This document shows positions 36,701 to 51,700 of a stretch of 64,000 nt of DNA, piece by piece. The translations under genes were made by a program, and so were the position numbers. The notes under the pieces were generated by a model. The model was not told the origin of the DNA. It worked only from the letters and a program-made list of their open reading frames with translations, and did not search any database. The DNA is from Progne subis subis (lineage: Eukaryota; Chordata; Aves; Passeriformes; Hirundinidae), in assembly GCA_022316685.1 (NCBI GenBank), contig JAKJHU010000057.1:1116001-1180000 (forward strand). The letters run 5' to 3'. Each line of letters begins with the position of its first letter. Within the stretch, counting starts at the first letter, position 1.

Positions 36701-39700
36701 TATCACTGGCCCTGTGATCTCCAATTAGTTTAAGCTCTTTATCCCACCTAAGTACGCAGAATAATAAAGTCTATCTAAATGCCCTCTGTTAATATAATCA
36801 CTTCTGCAGAACAATATTTTTTTATTCAGAACACAAGTTATTTGCTGCTTCAAGTTTGTGGGAAAGAAAAGATGAACAAGAGTTTACTCCAGTTTATTTC
36901 ACTGGCTTGTGTACATACACACTAGAAGTGATAATTCATAAGGCCAAAGGCTCTCCTCATAGCAGTGTGTGAAATTAGATCTCCTTGTTTCAGATATGGA
37001 GGCTCATGTGTCAAAGGTCTGCAGCTGCTGTCACTCTTCTCTTTTAGCCTCAGTGGAAAAACCAGATTCAGCTCTGACTTGTACATCAGACTGCATTTGC
37101 ACAACTCCTGTTATCATCAATTGTACCAAGGACAGTGCGTGGCTTCCAATTTTTAGAAATCTGAACATATCTCAGTTCTGCAAGATTAAATGAGAAATAA
37201 TGAAGGGACTATGCATCCAAATATGCTTCAGTGACTTCAGCCCACTGCTTTAATGGAACTTTGTACCTTGTCTATTGTGTCACACTCTTTAATCAGACAG
37301 CTGTTCCTAACTATAGTTGCCCTGTCATGGGTGGAGAATGACAGTGGAGGAGAGGGGTTTAAGTACCAATTGCTTCAATTTATCAAAGGACCACAAAATA
37401 ATTGGAAAAATCAAGTTTTAAAATGCTTTAAACATTTTTTGTTAACAGTGCCAGTCCAGTAAATGCTTTGATTGCTGTGTGAGACACTCTAGAAGGAACT
37501 TCAGTATGGTTAATCCTTCATTTTTTCCTTTCTAGTCATATACAAAATTTTTGCAGCATTGATAATCAAAACACCCATAAAAGCAGGTTGCTGAAAACAG
37601 ATTTTCAAAGTCACAAAGATTTAGAAACAGTCAAACAAAAAATGGGAAAAAAAAAATATATATGTTTTTCAAGTCATTGATGAGTACTTTATTCCTGGGG
37701 CAATGATCAGCAATCAGAATAAATTACAAGGTGAGAAATGTGGCTACATATCTGTTCCTATTGACCTGTGCATAAAGATAGCTCATTTCCATTTATGGTA
37801 ATAAAATACATATTTCCAGTCATATCTTTCCATAAGTGCATAAATAATGACATGGTGAAGAAGAAACAAAATAACTGGGAAGAGGTGTGAGTCTATTTCA
37901 GGTTCTATTGCTCTTCTGTTGCAAGTTTTATGTAGACATGCATAAGTGTAATTATTAAAGTGATCACCTACAAATAAGGCTTTTTCGTGACAAAAGCTAT
38001 CACGTGTGATTAACTGTGCCACTTATAATCCCCTGAACAGATCCAGGGCAGCATTCCTATATCCAGTATATCGGTGCAGCCGAGGCTGAGCTCACAAATG
38101 ACTGCAGTGTAACACAGGGGAGGTGCGGCTCTTCACAGGCTGCTACCCAAACTACCTCGTGAAGAAAGAAGCCCCAGCTGGCAAATACAGGTCCCAAAGA
38201 TGAGCTTTCCTTATACTTCTCAAAGATATTGAGGACAAATACTTATTTTTGCCTTTTCAAATTCTCTTTAAATTAGAGAAGGCGCAGAAAAGGCATACAT
38301 TTTACTCTTTTCTCCTCTAAGGCTGCTTCAAAACTCATGCTATATATTCTTGTCTATATATTTCAGTATTTGTTTCCTTGTTTCTTATAGAAGCAGCAGT
38401 ACATTACAAACACAGGGAACCTGCTAAGTTCTCTAAGGATCTCTTCAAACACCACTGAGTCTTAAGCCCTAATTCACGTGCTGTATTTACACACTTAAAT
38501 TAATGACATCAAACATAAATTAATTTACAGCAGAATCCAAAATATTTTCAGCCAGCTTTAAAATTTGCTCTGTAAACTGGTAAATCACTACTAAATTATC
38601 TAGTTGGCTGTTTACTATGTGATAGCCATGAACAGCTGCTGCTTGCTGCTGGCACATGAAATATTTATTTGCTTGGACACAGTAGATAGTAAATAAATTG
38701 TTAGATTAGGCTGGTCTGTTACATGCTAGTAATATTCAATTCCTGATGATAAATTTGACAGAATTTGAAATACTGAAGGTAATACCCATAAATAATATTC
38801 TTGAAGTAGTCTGGTGTCTGGTTTCTTGATCCCTAAACAGAATTAGTTATAAGTACTCAACAAAAAAATAAACAATATGGCAGTATATTAATGCATAAAC
38901 AGGTACAGTAGCCAAATATTTGTTTAGGAAATACCTTCATCTTTTATGCTAACCTATAATACAAAAGAAACCTAAAGAAAAAGTTATCCACATGCCAAAT
39001 TAGCGGATTGTAATTTGTACAAGATTTGTTTAGGTTGGGGGATGACAGGTTTTAATCTAATCTATCAAAATAACTTTCCAAACTGAATCCTAAATAAAAA
39101 TCCTAATAGTGAACACTGTCATCGCTCTGCAGTTATTTTACAGAGAGTATCCAATAGCCATCAGATGACAAAAGCTACATTTGGCATATAGGGCATGTGG
39201 GGAGTTCCCCACCTTTGATGTGCCCTTTTATTTAAATTTGAGAGACAGAAAATTGGATTTTTCCTCTACTTCTTGCTTTCCCTTGTAGTCTAACAAGCAA
39301 TAAAAACAGAAAAAATAATTCTTCTTAGAAGGGAGTTACATTTGGTCCCAGAACCAAAGCACAGAAACACGAGATTCTTTTATTAACAATCTGTGTGAAT
39401 ACGGCCAGCCTTACATACAGACTCCTTTTCTGCAGCAAATTAGAGGGGTTTTCAGTGAAAACCTAGAAGACATTCTTTCAAATCTCAAATACTCTGATTC
39501 TGCCGTGACACTGCGAAGTATAGTGGGATTTCTTGTTTAGATATTTCATGTCTCATTCTCTACTACAGCATGGTTTCCTCTGCCGGAGCGCTTCTCCTAA
39601 CCACCTCCTCTTTGTGTCACGTCTTACCATCAGACAAGGAGTTACAGAAGACCCATGTGAAACACCCTCAGCTTTTAATGAAGTGTAACTCATATTCAAA

Positions 39701-42700
39701 GAAACCTTCTTCATGAAAACATTTTTTACTTACAAATTGTCTTTTCACAAACACACAAAATACTTATTTGAAAAGAAAAGAAAGCCCAAACAATAATTTT
39801 CTCATTAAAAATAGCTGGGACAAAAATCTCAGTTGCCTCTTCTGTGGTGATTTTCAGAAAATACAGTCTGTGTGTGTGGATTTACTCAGCAAAAGATAAA
39901 ACATATATAACTTTCACTGTCCTGTATTTTTATTACATATGCTTCATGCTACAGGACATGTTCATGTTCATGAACATTAATGTGAAATCCTTTGAGGTCC
40001 AAATCCACCTTCTGTATATCACAGATGCAGAGGAGTACAATCTACAGAACATCAAGTATAGAGCCCATCAGCCTCTTATTCTAATGGATCACTCTGGGAT
40101 AGTTAGTTCTTTGAAAAGTTTTTTCTAAATTAATTTTTGTGGAGATATCTAACACCTATAGCTTGCTAATTTGTGAATTCATTTGTATTTGGCCTACCAA
40201 GATGTTACACTGATAATCATATTACCTGATTAATTATTCCCAACCTAAGTTCCATAATGCTAAATTCTAATCTCTTGTGCCAATGAACATTTCCATTCCT
40301 CTTAGCAGTTCTTCAAATATCACATCTTTTGTTTCTGAAAAAATGTTAGTACTAGATTATTCTGAACTTTTCATTGAAACACTGAAAGTTCGTTTTGATG
40401 GCCTGACAACCACAATATGTACAAATTCTAAATTCTACTTTTATTTGAAACTTTAGCTTCATAAGAAAAAAATTATGAAGGCTCATGTTTCAGATGAAGC
40501 TGACTGAGCTGAAAGCCAAATAAAATATAGCTGCTCTATTTCCAATCCTCTTGGTACAGTGAAAGCATTTTATTGCCAGCCCACAGCTTGATAGAATCCT
40601 GAACAGCAGAACCATGAACCACAGATTACTGTTGCTGCTGCATCGATCCAAGTTGCTGCTAAAATGAAAGTCTGTTTTTGTGTATACATATGAAGCATTT
40701 AGGGGAATAATAAACAGTAAAGTATATTATAGAACACAACAGCTTTTTTAACAGTCATTTAGTGTGTTGGGATTCTTCCCATTTACCTCATTTATATCCT
40801 CTTGAGTGGTGCAGTGTTGGAAATACTGTGACAGTTCTTCCTCATACTTATCAGCTCTGGAGCTCCAGTTTATGCTATCACACTCAAATCTAGCAAGTTC
40901 TTGCTTCAGATTCTTTACAGAAACATTCAAGCAATTCTAATGAGGAAAGAGACAGAAATTTATCAGTCTCAGGAAATGTATTGATTTAACCAATCCAGAA
41001 TGAAAATCATTGTGGTAGAATGCGCACAGTCAGCCACAATGGGCTAGAGTAAACTATTAAACCTCCACTGGAAGGAGAGCAAGGCTGTAGCAGTTTCAGT
41101 CACCGGTAGTCTGGGGAGAAGTTTGGGGTCAAAGCAGCAACCTAAACCTGGTGTCTTCTCTGAGCAAAGAGGGAGTGACCTCCAGTCCTTTTCCACCTGG
41201 AGAATAGCTCCTTTCGGCCATCCATCAATTTGTGGTGTCTGGAGAGCAGACTGCCAGAATGAATAATCTACCCATGTCAGAAGTCTTGCTTTCTTGAAAT
41301 GAATATGAGGCAATGAAAATTGTTCTCTGAATAAATAATTCCTTTCTAAAATTATATCCATTCTGTCCTGCAAATCAGTCTTGAAATCACTAATAATGTA
41401 ACTTTGATATTACATTTTCTCATTTGTTCTTCTATTATCCATTATAGGAGAAAAAAATCTGCAAAGCAACCTTTACAAAGCAGCAGGATTGTAATGTAGA
41501 GATTCAAAAAATTGCCATCAGGGCCTTGAACTTGACAAAACATACTAAAGTAAATAAAGGTTTTTGGTTTTTTTTTTCCCAATCAATGATATTTTACGTT
41601 TAATTTCTTTTAGTCTCTCCCTGTATTTTTCTCAGAGTAGCCATACATATTTGCACATCTTAAATTGAGTCAGATAAGTCCAATTATCTTTCATATTTGT
41701 CCTTGATTTTGTAAATCATTCTACTTACACTCACAGATTGCTGCACTGCAGATAAGATGTCCACTCCCTGGGTAATAAGTAGAGTGTACAGCTGTCTAAT
41801 ATGTGCGTGTTTCTCCTGAGAATTCACAAGGTAGGCTTTAGCCTGGTGCACATTTTCAGGGTCCCCATGTATTTCAGGAATATCCAGTTCTCCTGATTTT
41901 GATAGACATTCCAGCTGAAATGTACAAAAATGAAAGTCAGTGTCTGTTTAAAGTAGCTTAATTTTTTTCTTTACCTTTGGGTTTAAGTAATTAAAATTGG
42001 GTTCATATCTGAGTTTTAAATTCTACCTGATTCAAGCAGCATGAGATCCACAATTCTAATTCTGATCACCAGGCTAATCAATCTTATTTCTTTGGGGAAA
42101 AGGAAGGCAACAAGGACCAAAACCAAAGAGAGTTTAACTACAATGAGAAGAATGTATCTTTTAAAATGTTATACTCACTTCTTTTTTAATGTGATGGAAT
42201 TTGACTGTCTTGCTGAAAATCTCATCATATTCTATCAGTGCATCCTTTACTGTTTGATGGAAATGAATAAGCTCACTTATTCTCTCAGAATTCTCTTTCA
42301 CAGGAAATCCTTTCTGGCTGGGCAATTCCAATAATTTTATCAGGTACTCAAGCTCAGCATTCAGTTGCTAATAAAAATCACAGAAGTTACTCAATTTGCA
42401 CAAATATAATCACAATCTTTCCTTTACATTTGATGAAATAACCACCTAAAAATGATAAATTGCCTTGGGGAGAAGTCAATGCCCTGCACTTTCAAACACT
42501 ACATTCTGTACTTTTGGTAGGCATGAATCTCAGCTATCACCCAGCTTTGAATGAAAACAAGTCAAACATAATTAAAGGGCAATGGCAGAGTGAGTCGCTC
42601 AAACTCAGACGCAGTATTCACAGGAGGTAGAAAGGTCACTATGATGTACCTCAGGCTCTAAATTCAAAAGCATGGAGCTGATGCTCTACTCGTGCTTCCA

Positions 42701-45700
42701 CCACCCCAGTGCTTGTGTGTCACTTGAATACACGGCTAACGCTGCACAAGACATTCTCAGGACACTGAAGGCAAAATGTCTTCACCCCTACCTGATAAAC
42801 ACACACAAACGCTTCCTCCCAGAAAACTGATGTAAAACATAAAGCACTTCAAGCCCAGACAGAGTGTCTGGCGTGGCGTCAATGAGGATGTGAATCTATA
42901 CAGGACCAAAAACTTTCAAGGCACCCTTCACTCCGCTAACTTGGTTCCTCACCTCGTAGTGTGGTTTCATTTGGTTCAGCTTTTTCTGTAGTTCCAAAAC
43001 AATTAAAAGGTCACTTCCAAGGTCAACTGGTACTGCAAGCTGGAGGGCCTCTTGAAGAATCTCTAATCCACGGGTAGTCTAAAAGAGAATCAAAAACTTC
43101 AGCATTTCTAACTGCAAAAAATTTAAAAAAAAACCCCCAAATTTAAAGTCAGACCTAAATTTATAACAAAGCCCTTCCTCAAACCAAGCACCCAGATGCT
43201 GTCAGTAAAGCCTCTCAGTCGCAAACCTTCTGAGTGACAAGGGTGATAAGCTATCTTTAAGACAGCAGGAAAAATCGACTCAGACGCCAAGACTGCAGGA
43301 CCCACAGACACACTATTTCTGTGATAACAGATGTGCTGGTCAGCTGCTGAGTTGCACTAGAGATACAGCTGCTACAAGCCTAGCTGGTGTTTCTGGTTCT
43401 GCTAGCACTAGCCTAGCTAGTGGTCATTTCAGGAACACTGCACACGCTCACTGTGCCAAGAAGGTTTCAATCCTCTTTCTGTATGAACCTGGTTGGGCTT
43501 CAGTTTAGTCATTATTAGGGCACAGTTTGGTTTAGCAACTGTTCAGTCTCAAAAAAAATGGTGCTTTTAAAAAGAATAAAACAAAAAAATCACTGCTGGT
43601 AAAGCATTGATTAAACTGCATTAAATCTTAGAACTCAAAGTGGACTTGGACTTGTATACATTTGAGTAAGGGAAAAAAGATCAAAAACATTTCATGGTTC
43701 CTGATGGCTGACTGACAGAACAGAGAACAGACTATGGACAAGAATTGTATCTTACTGATCACCACTCCTTATTAAATAATAACAATAATTACTAATGAGT
43801 CACAGACAAGCTAATAACCATCCAGAAATATTTGCCACATTTGCTTTCTTCCTAGTTTATTTACTTACGATTTTTAGCTGTTCTTTAAATATCTGGCACT
43901 GTTGCTTGATGGGTTTTACTTGAGTAATTTTAAAATTCCAGATTGCCCAAAGATCAGACAGTTCTTTCCTTTCTTTGTTCAAATTAATAATGATATCTTC
44001 TGTTACTTTTATCGATTTTTCTACTTCTAATATTAAACTCTCATTTACCTGGCAAATAAACAGAAACATTTTTTCCACACATTTTTATAACATACAATTA
44101 AAACTTCATAATTTAAAAAAAAGCTTAATAAAACCTCAACTATTCTAATGTAACTTTAAAAAAAATTGATATTTTTAAATACACTTTTCCCTTAAAGTTG
44201 TCCAGAAATATGTACGGATTGACAGAATTTCTAAATGGAGGACATATGCAAAGCTGGAGTTTAAAACATAGTAGAAATGACTGAATTATTGCCATCTGAT
44301 GCCTGTTTCACATTCAGACAAAAGAAAACAATTTCTGACTAAACAGACCAAACATTTTTTCCTCTTTTCAATAGAATCTCTATGAGAAATACCAGAAAAC
44401 TGAGTAATGCTGTTTCTGGTTTTCCCATTTATTTATATTTATTTTTTCTAGGAGATGTTTTAGTAAATTACTAATATGCTCCATATCTTCCAGATATTTA
44501 AAAGCAACAATCTTGGAATATCATGGGAAGAGAGTAGTAGCAAATATTGTGACAACATATATCCAGGTGTTTGGGGAGATAATGTCTGAAGACGTGTCAA
44601 GATTTTAAGTGACTTTGCCATTACTCTGACAGTCTTCCCTTTGTTTGGCTGCATCCAGCAGGGACACTAACAGCCTGAGCACTTTCCCTCAGCTGGTTTT
44701 CTAATTCACCTTGCACCCTGCTGTAGTTTACCAACACCACCACCACCTCCCCCTTCCCAGCCTAATGTGTAACTGCTCCCCAGTCTGCCCTATAAAAGCA
44801 GAAGGAACAGCTGGGTATTCAGGCTGCCCTCATTAATTCAGATTACTTTAGGTGGTGTAGCGTAGGGAATGATTGCACATCTCAAACGATCACCTCATGA
44901 AGTGTTGTTGGAAAATTGAACAGGGATGCCTAGGCAGTGTAGCTGTTGGACAGAATGTAAAGACACAGGGAAAGATCATCTGCAAAAGAGTAGCTCTAAC
45001 ATCCACTTCTGTAGAAGAATTCATACACTCAGTCAGTAAAGACTCCCTGCCTCTTAGTGGAAATAAAATAAACTTAATATTGTACTTGTGTGTATGCTGC
45101 TTTATGACATGAAAAAAAACCAGGTAGTAGTACATATTGCATTTCTATGCACAGACTGGGTCATTAAGGGCTCTGTCGTTTCTGACCACAAAACATTTTA
45201 TATTACCATAAGCACTCAAATACTTTCTTCTTCTGAAGGTATATATCAGCATTAGCCCCTTTAAAACTAGGTACCCAGTCCATCAGGCGTAGAACTAGGA
45301 TTGGACCTCATCACAGGCAAGTATAAAATATTCAGTATGGTTTATCAGATTATACTCACCACATTTACTAAATTAAGAAAACAGCAACCCATACTTTGGG
45401 TGGAAAAAGTCTTCTTTATAGTCTTTTGCCACTGAGTATTAGCTGACTCTATGTCAATTTTATTTTCAGTCTCTCTGTTTGTTGGTAGGGGTTTTGAATT
45501 ATAGAATTCCTTCAGATTTTTAATATCATCATTCACCTACAGGAAAACATTAATTAAATATCAGAAAACAAATCAAAACTTGAGGTGTTATAATCAGAAG
45601 TTGTATGATGAATGAGATATGATAAATTTGAATAGCACCCTCTGAATCTTCTCTTAATTTTAAGATCTATGAGTGCCTAAAATATTTACAAACACCAAAT

Positions 45701-48700
45701 AATAAAATAGTTTTAAATTACTTGCCAATGAGTAGATGGCAAGCAGACAGGTGGCAACAGTTAGCTCAATTTCTGTCACATATCATTACATGGATTTTAT
45801 CTACCAGTATATCAATGCACTAATTTTCACAGATCTCCTTGATATAAAGTAACTGAAGTCAGCAATAATCAGAAGTAGATGTAATACAATTTTTTTTGCA
45901 GCTTATAATGCAATAAATAAATGCTATGGCTAATTTTATCTGACATGTTCCATTCCATCCTCAATTTCTTTCTAAATATTAAAGAACAGCTACCATATTA
46001 TAAAATTTTAAAATGGAATTCAAATCAAAATGAAAATTAACTGTCCCAGACACCAGTAGGATAGCTACCAAAATTATGTTGGTATTGAATTGATTGTGAT
46101 TTGAGCTAGAGTTGCTTTTTATTTCATTTTTAAATCCAATCATATGAATTAGAATGTCAGTGGAAGAAGTGTGAGACAGCAACAAAGATCCCTATGAACA
46201 TATCATAGGATATTTTTAAAAGTGACATCAAGCAAATCAGTATGTTTCATATTCAGAATACCTATATGGAGGCATTTTTATCATGTATGTAATGAGAGTG
46301 CACATGTGCAGAGGAGAAAAATCTAAATCAATTACAATCCTTCCTACAATGGAAGCAAATTTTTCAGTTGTAAGATTTTTTACAGCCTAGTCAGAGAATA
46401 AAAAAGTAATACATACCTCTACAGCTGACTGTAAAAAGGCCACATAAGTTTCTAGAATTTCTAGCTTTGAACTAATATTTTTTTCAATTTTTTTCAGTTC
46501 TTTATTCAGAAAGTCAGCTCTGCTAGAAAAAGCCGCCACCTGCTCAGGTTCCAACTCTTCCATATTTTTGATGATTCCCTCAGCTGCTTTCAGTTCACAT
46601 GAAGTTTCCTTTGAAGGTAGAAGCATAGGGAAAAAATATAATGACTGGAAAGGACTTGTGAATATTGATATCACACTGTTAATTTTCACTAGGATTTCTT
46701 TCTTATGTCTAATTTAATTACTTGTTTGAAGAAGAGCTCACAATGGAGATTAAATCACAGAAATGTCCATTTCTTTCTTAAAAATGATAGGTCTAGTAAT
46801 TGAAATAGCTACTTTGAAAGCTCACAGTCCCCAGAAGGACAGTTAGAAGAGGTGTATAGTTAGAAGAATGTGTATACCTGTCAAGGCAAAATAGACACTG
46901 CAGCAAACAAAAGTAACACCTTGCCATGCAGAAAGTTGGCAGAAAAGACACTTAAAACTATTATAAAGTCTTGAGGAACAAAACTATATTCTTGCTTATC
47001 TGCAGAGATTTTCATATTGTTTCTGTGTGCTCTCTAGAATTGTTTTAAAGTGAATTTTATTTCCACAGGTACTGTACAGATCCATCCCTTGGACCCCATA
47101 AGCTGTTTCCTGAAATAAAAAAGGACTCTGCAGGGGTAATGGAATTTTAAGTACTGAAATTACATAGGATACTCCTAAAATACACACTGCCATGTTGTTA
47201 TGCTTAGGCTGAAATACGCACTTATGCCAAGGCTATGGAAGGGATTCAAGTAATTTTAAACCCACTTTCATATACTGCAGGGCTGCTATGGGACTGGGAA
47301 AAGCCCTGGATGTGACTTAAAAACAGCCTCACGTGTTACAGAGCTGAGCGCTGCAGGGCTCTTGTTAAATGGCTGCACTCCCAACATGACCAGTGGATCT
47401 CTTTACAGCCCCCTTTACAGTTTCTCTAAATAGGAGCTACTTTTTTCTTTTTTTGCCAGTTCATCCCTTATATTTGGCATAATAAACTGCAAGAAGATTT
47501 TCTCTGACTCTGCCCGTCTAGATGATTATTTAACCTGGTGCCTCACATAGGAGTAGCAATCCACATTCGAAAAGTCTTCCTATCAAAAGCTGGTACAAGG
47601 ATCCTGAGGCAGTAACAAATAGCACACTCAGATAGAGACAGTGGAGAAAAACAATGATTTAAGGACTGTTGTCTGTGGTTTTGTTCATTAACTACTGTTT
47701 TAAAACAAATCATAGACCTATTTCCTTTACAAGAAACTCTCAGCCTCTCACATTATTTAGAATTACATAGGGGAAACATTTGTATCTAAAAACACTTAAC
47801 ATTATTGAAAGGTTTTCTTACCTTTGTTTGTTTAGACAGTTCAAGGTGTTCGTTCAAAACTCTTTCTGACTCACACAAGTATGAGCCAATCTCCATACCA
47901 ACTGTGAGCATCGGGGCGAGTTTTTTAACTGATTGTGATACCTTCATTTGAAAGCATTATTCACATGGTTAATTTTTAGGAGTAAAGATCATAAAACCAG
48001 TATAAAATATCACTTTGTACAGAAAAAAAATGTGGTATCACTTGTCTGTTGGTGAGTAGATTATGTTTCTGGGCATAAGGTCACGGTTTAAACCCAACTG
48101 GCAACTAATAGCACACAGCTGCTCACACCCCCCCTGCCCCCCCCCTCAACCCCAAATGTTGGGACTGAGAGAAGAAATGAAGAAAAGGTAAAAATTGGGC
48201 TTTAATATCATATATAGACAGAGAAAGACAGGAATTAAAATATAAAGGAAGAAAAATCTACTATTCCTTCAACAGGCGTGATCAAAACCCCTTCTTGTTT
48301 GCTCTCATTTTACTGACAGTGCTTTCTTTCCTTTACCCTAAACATCTGAGACTTGTGATTTCAATATGGCACAATTGCATTATAATCTTGCTATTTTAGC
48401 CCTGGCAGAAATATTTTGATTCTCTTCCAGGCTTTCTCCAGAAAGTACATTTAAAGCTTCTCTGACAAGGCAGGAGACCTATTTTTGTGCAGATACATGT
48501 ACAGAATTCCCTTCCACTGTCAGTAAGATATTATGTATGCACTGTGATAACAAAACAGATTATGAAGAGCGCAGGCAGATGATGCCAGACACAACACACA
48601 TAGTTGTTATTATTAGACATGTGAATTTGCCTCTAACATTTTTCTTAAGAACTGGATGCTAATTGAAGTTCAAACTTTATTATATGAGGCTGAGGGGCAA

Positions 48701-51700
48701 TTGAATTTGGCACCAAATTCTTTGGGATAATTTGCTGTAGAGAGTTGGGGTGAAAAGTGTATTACTTGGTAGCAATATAGCAATAAACACACTTCACTGC
48801 AATGAACAATTTTGCTATGACACAATGGTCTCTAATGCAAGCCTGTAAAAAAGTGATTGGAACAAACAACAGACTAAAACCTTATGTTCAAATTGAGGTT
48901 TACATTTTAAGTAAAAATTGCCTTCATAATTCAGCTTTTAGTGTAAGTTTCACAACACAATGGTGACATCATTTCTATACACATAAATGGTATGAAAAGG
49001 GTCAATTTGTAGCAAATAAAATTCACATTTGATTGAGAATAGTTCATTATAAACATCACGCAAATACAAAATAACAGATTGCAGACTTAATTGTTCAGTC
49101 ATTAAATTTGGTTTACTTTCTTGGTCTACACTCCTGGTTTCTTTCATATGAACCTTACTAAAAGACTATACTTTTTAAATTTGAATTTACACATGGAAAC
49201 TTATTTAGGAGATATTTGTCTATTCTATCTCTGATAAGTTATTCAAAGGATGTGTAGTACTATATGACATTCAACTGTTTAAAGAAGGCTGTCATGTCCT
49301 TGATGCATCAATACCTTAATTAACAAGAGGGGAATACAATCTAGTCTTCTTCAGATTTACTGAAAATTTACTGTGGTTCAGTCACCATGCTTATTAACCC
49401 TCAGTTTTGCCACACTTCTATTTTTTTCTTTAGCCACATAAAACAGAAGACATAAGCAGCACAAGAAACCTGCTTATAGGTGACAGGACTGATTGCTCAC
49501 TTCTTTTCCAAAAGAAAAAGTTACAACAGCTCATTATCCAAGCAAATCCATGCTTAATTGAACATCACTGTTAAATGTTCTTGTGGAAATGGCTCAATTT
49601 TTCAGAACAGCTTTCGATTCCTTTGTGTTGGTAAGAATATTCAGCATTCTAACTACAACTGTGCTCTCTCTAAAACACTTGCTATAATTTGATTAAACTT
49701 CAATATTCATGATAGTTAAATTATGGAAATGCAATGCACTGTTCATGAATGCATTAAGAAGACGTGCTACGATGATCATAATAATCATCACAAAGATGAT
49801 CAGAATGCTGGAACACCTCTCCTGTGGTGATAAGCTGACAGAGCTGGAGTTGTTCAGCCTGGAGAGCAGAAGACTTCGGGAAGACTTTATAGGAGACCCT
49901 TTCAGTTCCTAAAGGGGCTATAAGAAAGTTCAAGGGCAATGAGAGATAGAACAAGGGATAATGGCTTCAAATTGAAACAAGGTTAGATACAGATTAGATA
50001 CAAGGAAGAAGTTCTTCACTGTGAAGGTGAAGACACTGGCACAGGTTGGCCAGAGAAGCTGTGGCTGCCTTGTCCCTAGAAGCATCCAAGGCCAGGCTGG
50101 ATGGGGCTTTGAGCCACCTGGTCGAGTGGAAAGTGTCCTTGCCCATGACAGAGTGAGATGTTTGTTATGATCCTTTTCAACCCAAACCATCCTATGAATC
50201 TATGATGTACCTTATTCAGATGATCCTCAAGAGAGGCAGTCCATTGTTCTTTCTTCAAAGTAAGTTCTTCATAATCTGGACACTGTCTGTTTAATTGATC
50301 TACTTTTTTTTGAACATATTCCATCATTTTCTGTATTCCTGCCACCCAAGAGCTAAAATGGGAAAGTAGAACTGCCATTTATATCTCATTTTTGCTCAAC
50401 ATGGAGGATGATTATGATATTTTAAAAAAAAACAAAAAACCAACACTCCTTCTGTTGATTTGTATTACCAGTAACTTACGAATTTTAAACTATTACCCTT
50501 AAAAAAAACCCAAAAACCCCAAGAGAAATATTAAAATTAATCCAAACAAACTTGATAATTAGTAAAATAGAGGAATGAAATTTCCAAAAAAATAATTTTT
50601 CTCCATTGCCTAAGTTAGATTCACAAGACAGATACATTAATTCTCACAAGACATATAGCCTGATTCACTGAAAAATTGCTCATTTCACTTTTCACTCTAG
50701 TTATATTATCTAAAAACTAAAATGACAAATGGAAGACCTTTAAAGAGAAAATATATGCCATACCAGTTCTACTTTAAAAAGAATATTTCCTTTGGACTCT
50801 GAAATATTTCAGTGTTTTTCCAGCAGCTGGAAAAAGAATGTCATACACCTTCTAAGTCAACCTTTCCTTAAGGGTGTTGTTTTAATCGAAGAAAAAACTC
50901 CACCAATTTAAAAGACTGTGCCTTATATCTTAAACCACAATATCAGGGAAGCAATTCAGAACCTGAATACTTGAGGCAGTCCACTTCAGATTGTAAAGAA
51001 ATTACCTCATACAATTAAGAACTGAAGTTTGGATTTAACCCCCTCTCCCCACACATCAAGTTATTTACTACTTAAATTTATATTCATAATTAGAATTTTT
51101 GTAAAATTGACACATTCAAAATAAGTTTCTGATGCAATTAAAGTAATGAAAAAACTTATGTTAATACCTGTGAGAATCTGCTTTATCAACTAAGGTTTGT
51201 CCCTTTTGCATGGTAGTTGCTGTACAACCTTTAATTGCTTCCTGAAGTTCCTTGTACTTCAGTGTCAATATAGGTATATATAAACCTTCTGAAACAGAGA
51301 TTTTACCGTAATTCTCAATACTTTCAAGACCTTCAAGTACCTGAAGAAAAAAGAAAAATATATGCTATCAATATTTCTGTTGTTGGAACTATCCTTGGAA
51401 ATTATCTGTTTTTAAAACTTTTAAAAATGATCTGAAAAAAATATACCTGAAAAAAAAAAAATACAAGAAGATAATTTGGTCTTTGGACACTCTAAAAAAA
51501 TAAACTTTTCTAAATAGCCTTCTAACTGAAAGATTTTGGAAAAACGGTTGCATTATTAATAATACTGATTATAATTAGTCCCTGTGGAGACCACTGCAAG
51601 TATAGACATTGTTCCTGGTGTCCACAGAAAAAAAAATCTTAAAGCCCAATTCCTGGCAAATAAATATTTCCCAAATACCTTATTTCAAAAATCATGCACT

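Larger units (their letters stand above)
47942..50210 (-). other. CCDC141: CCDC141 intron with G-rich run and CR1 element
   Basis: 2.3 kb. It contains long C runs at 48128-48153 (G runs in the transcript) and a CR1 fragment at about 49789-50205 that ends five bases from the donor of exon 50211-50352. Confidence 0.9.

Noticed and set aside
41044..41373. 109-codon minus-strand frame in a CCDC141 intron
   Set aside because: No acceptor or donor, not helical, and the flanking exons already join in phase.
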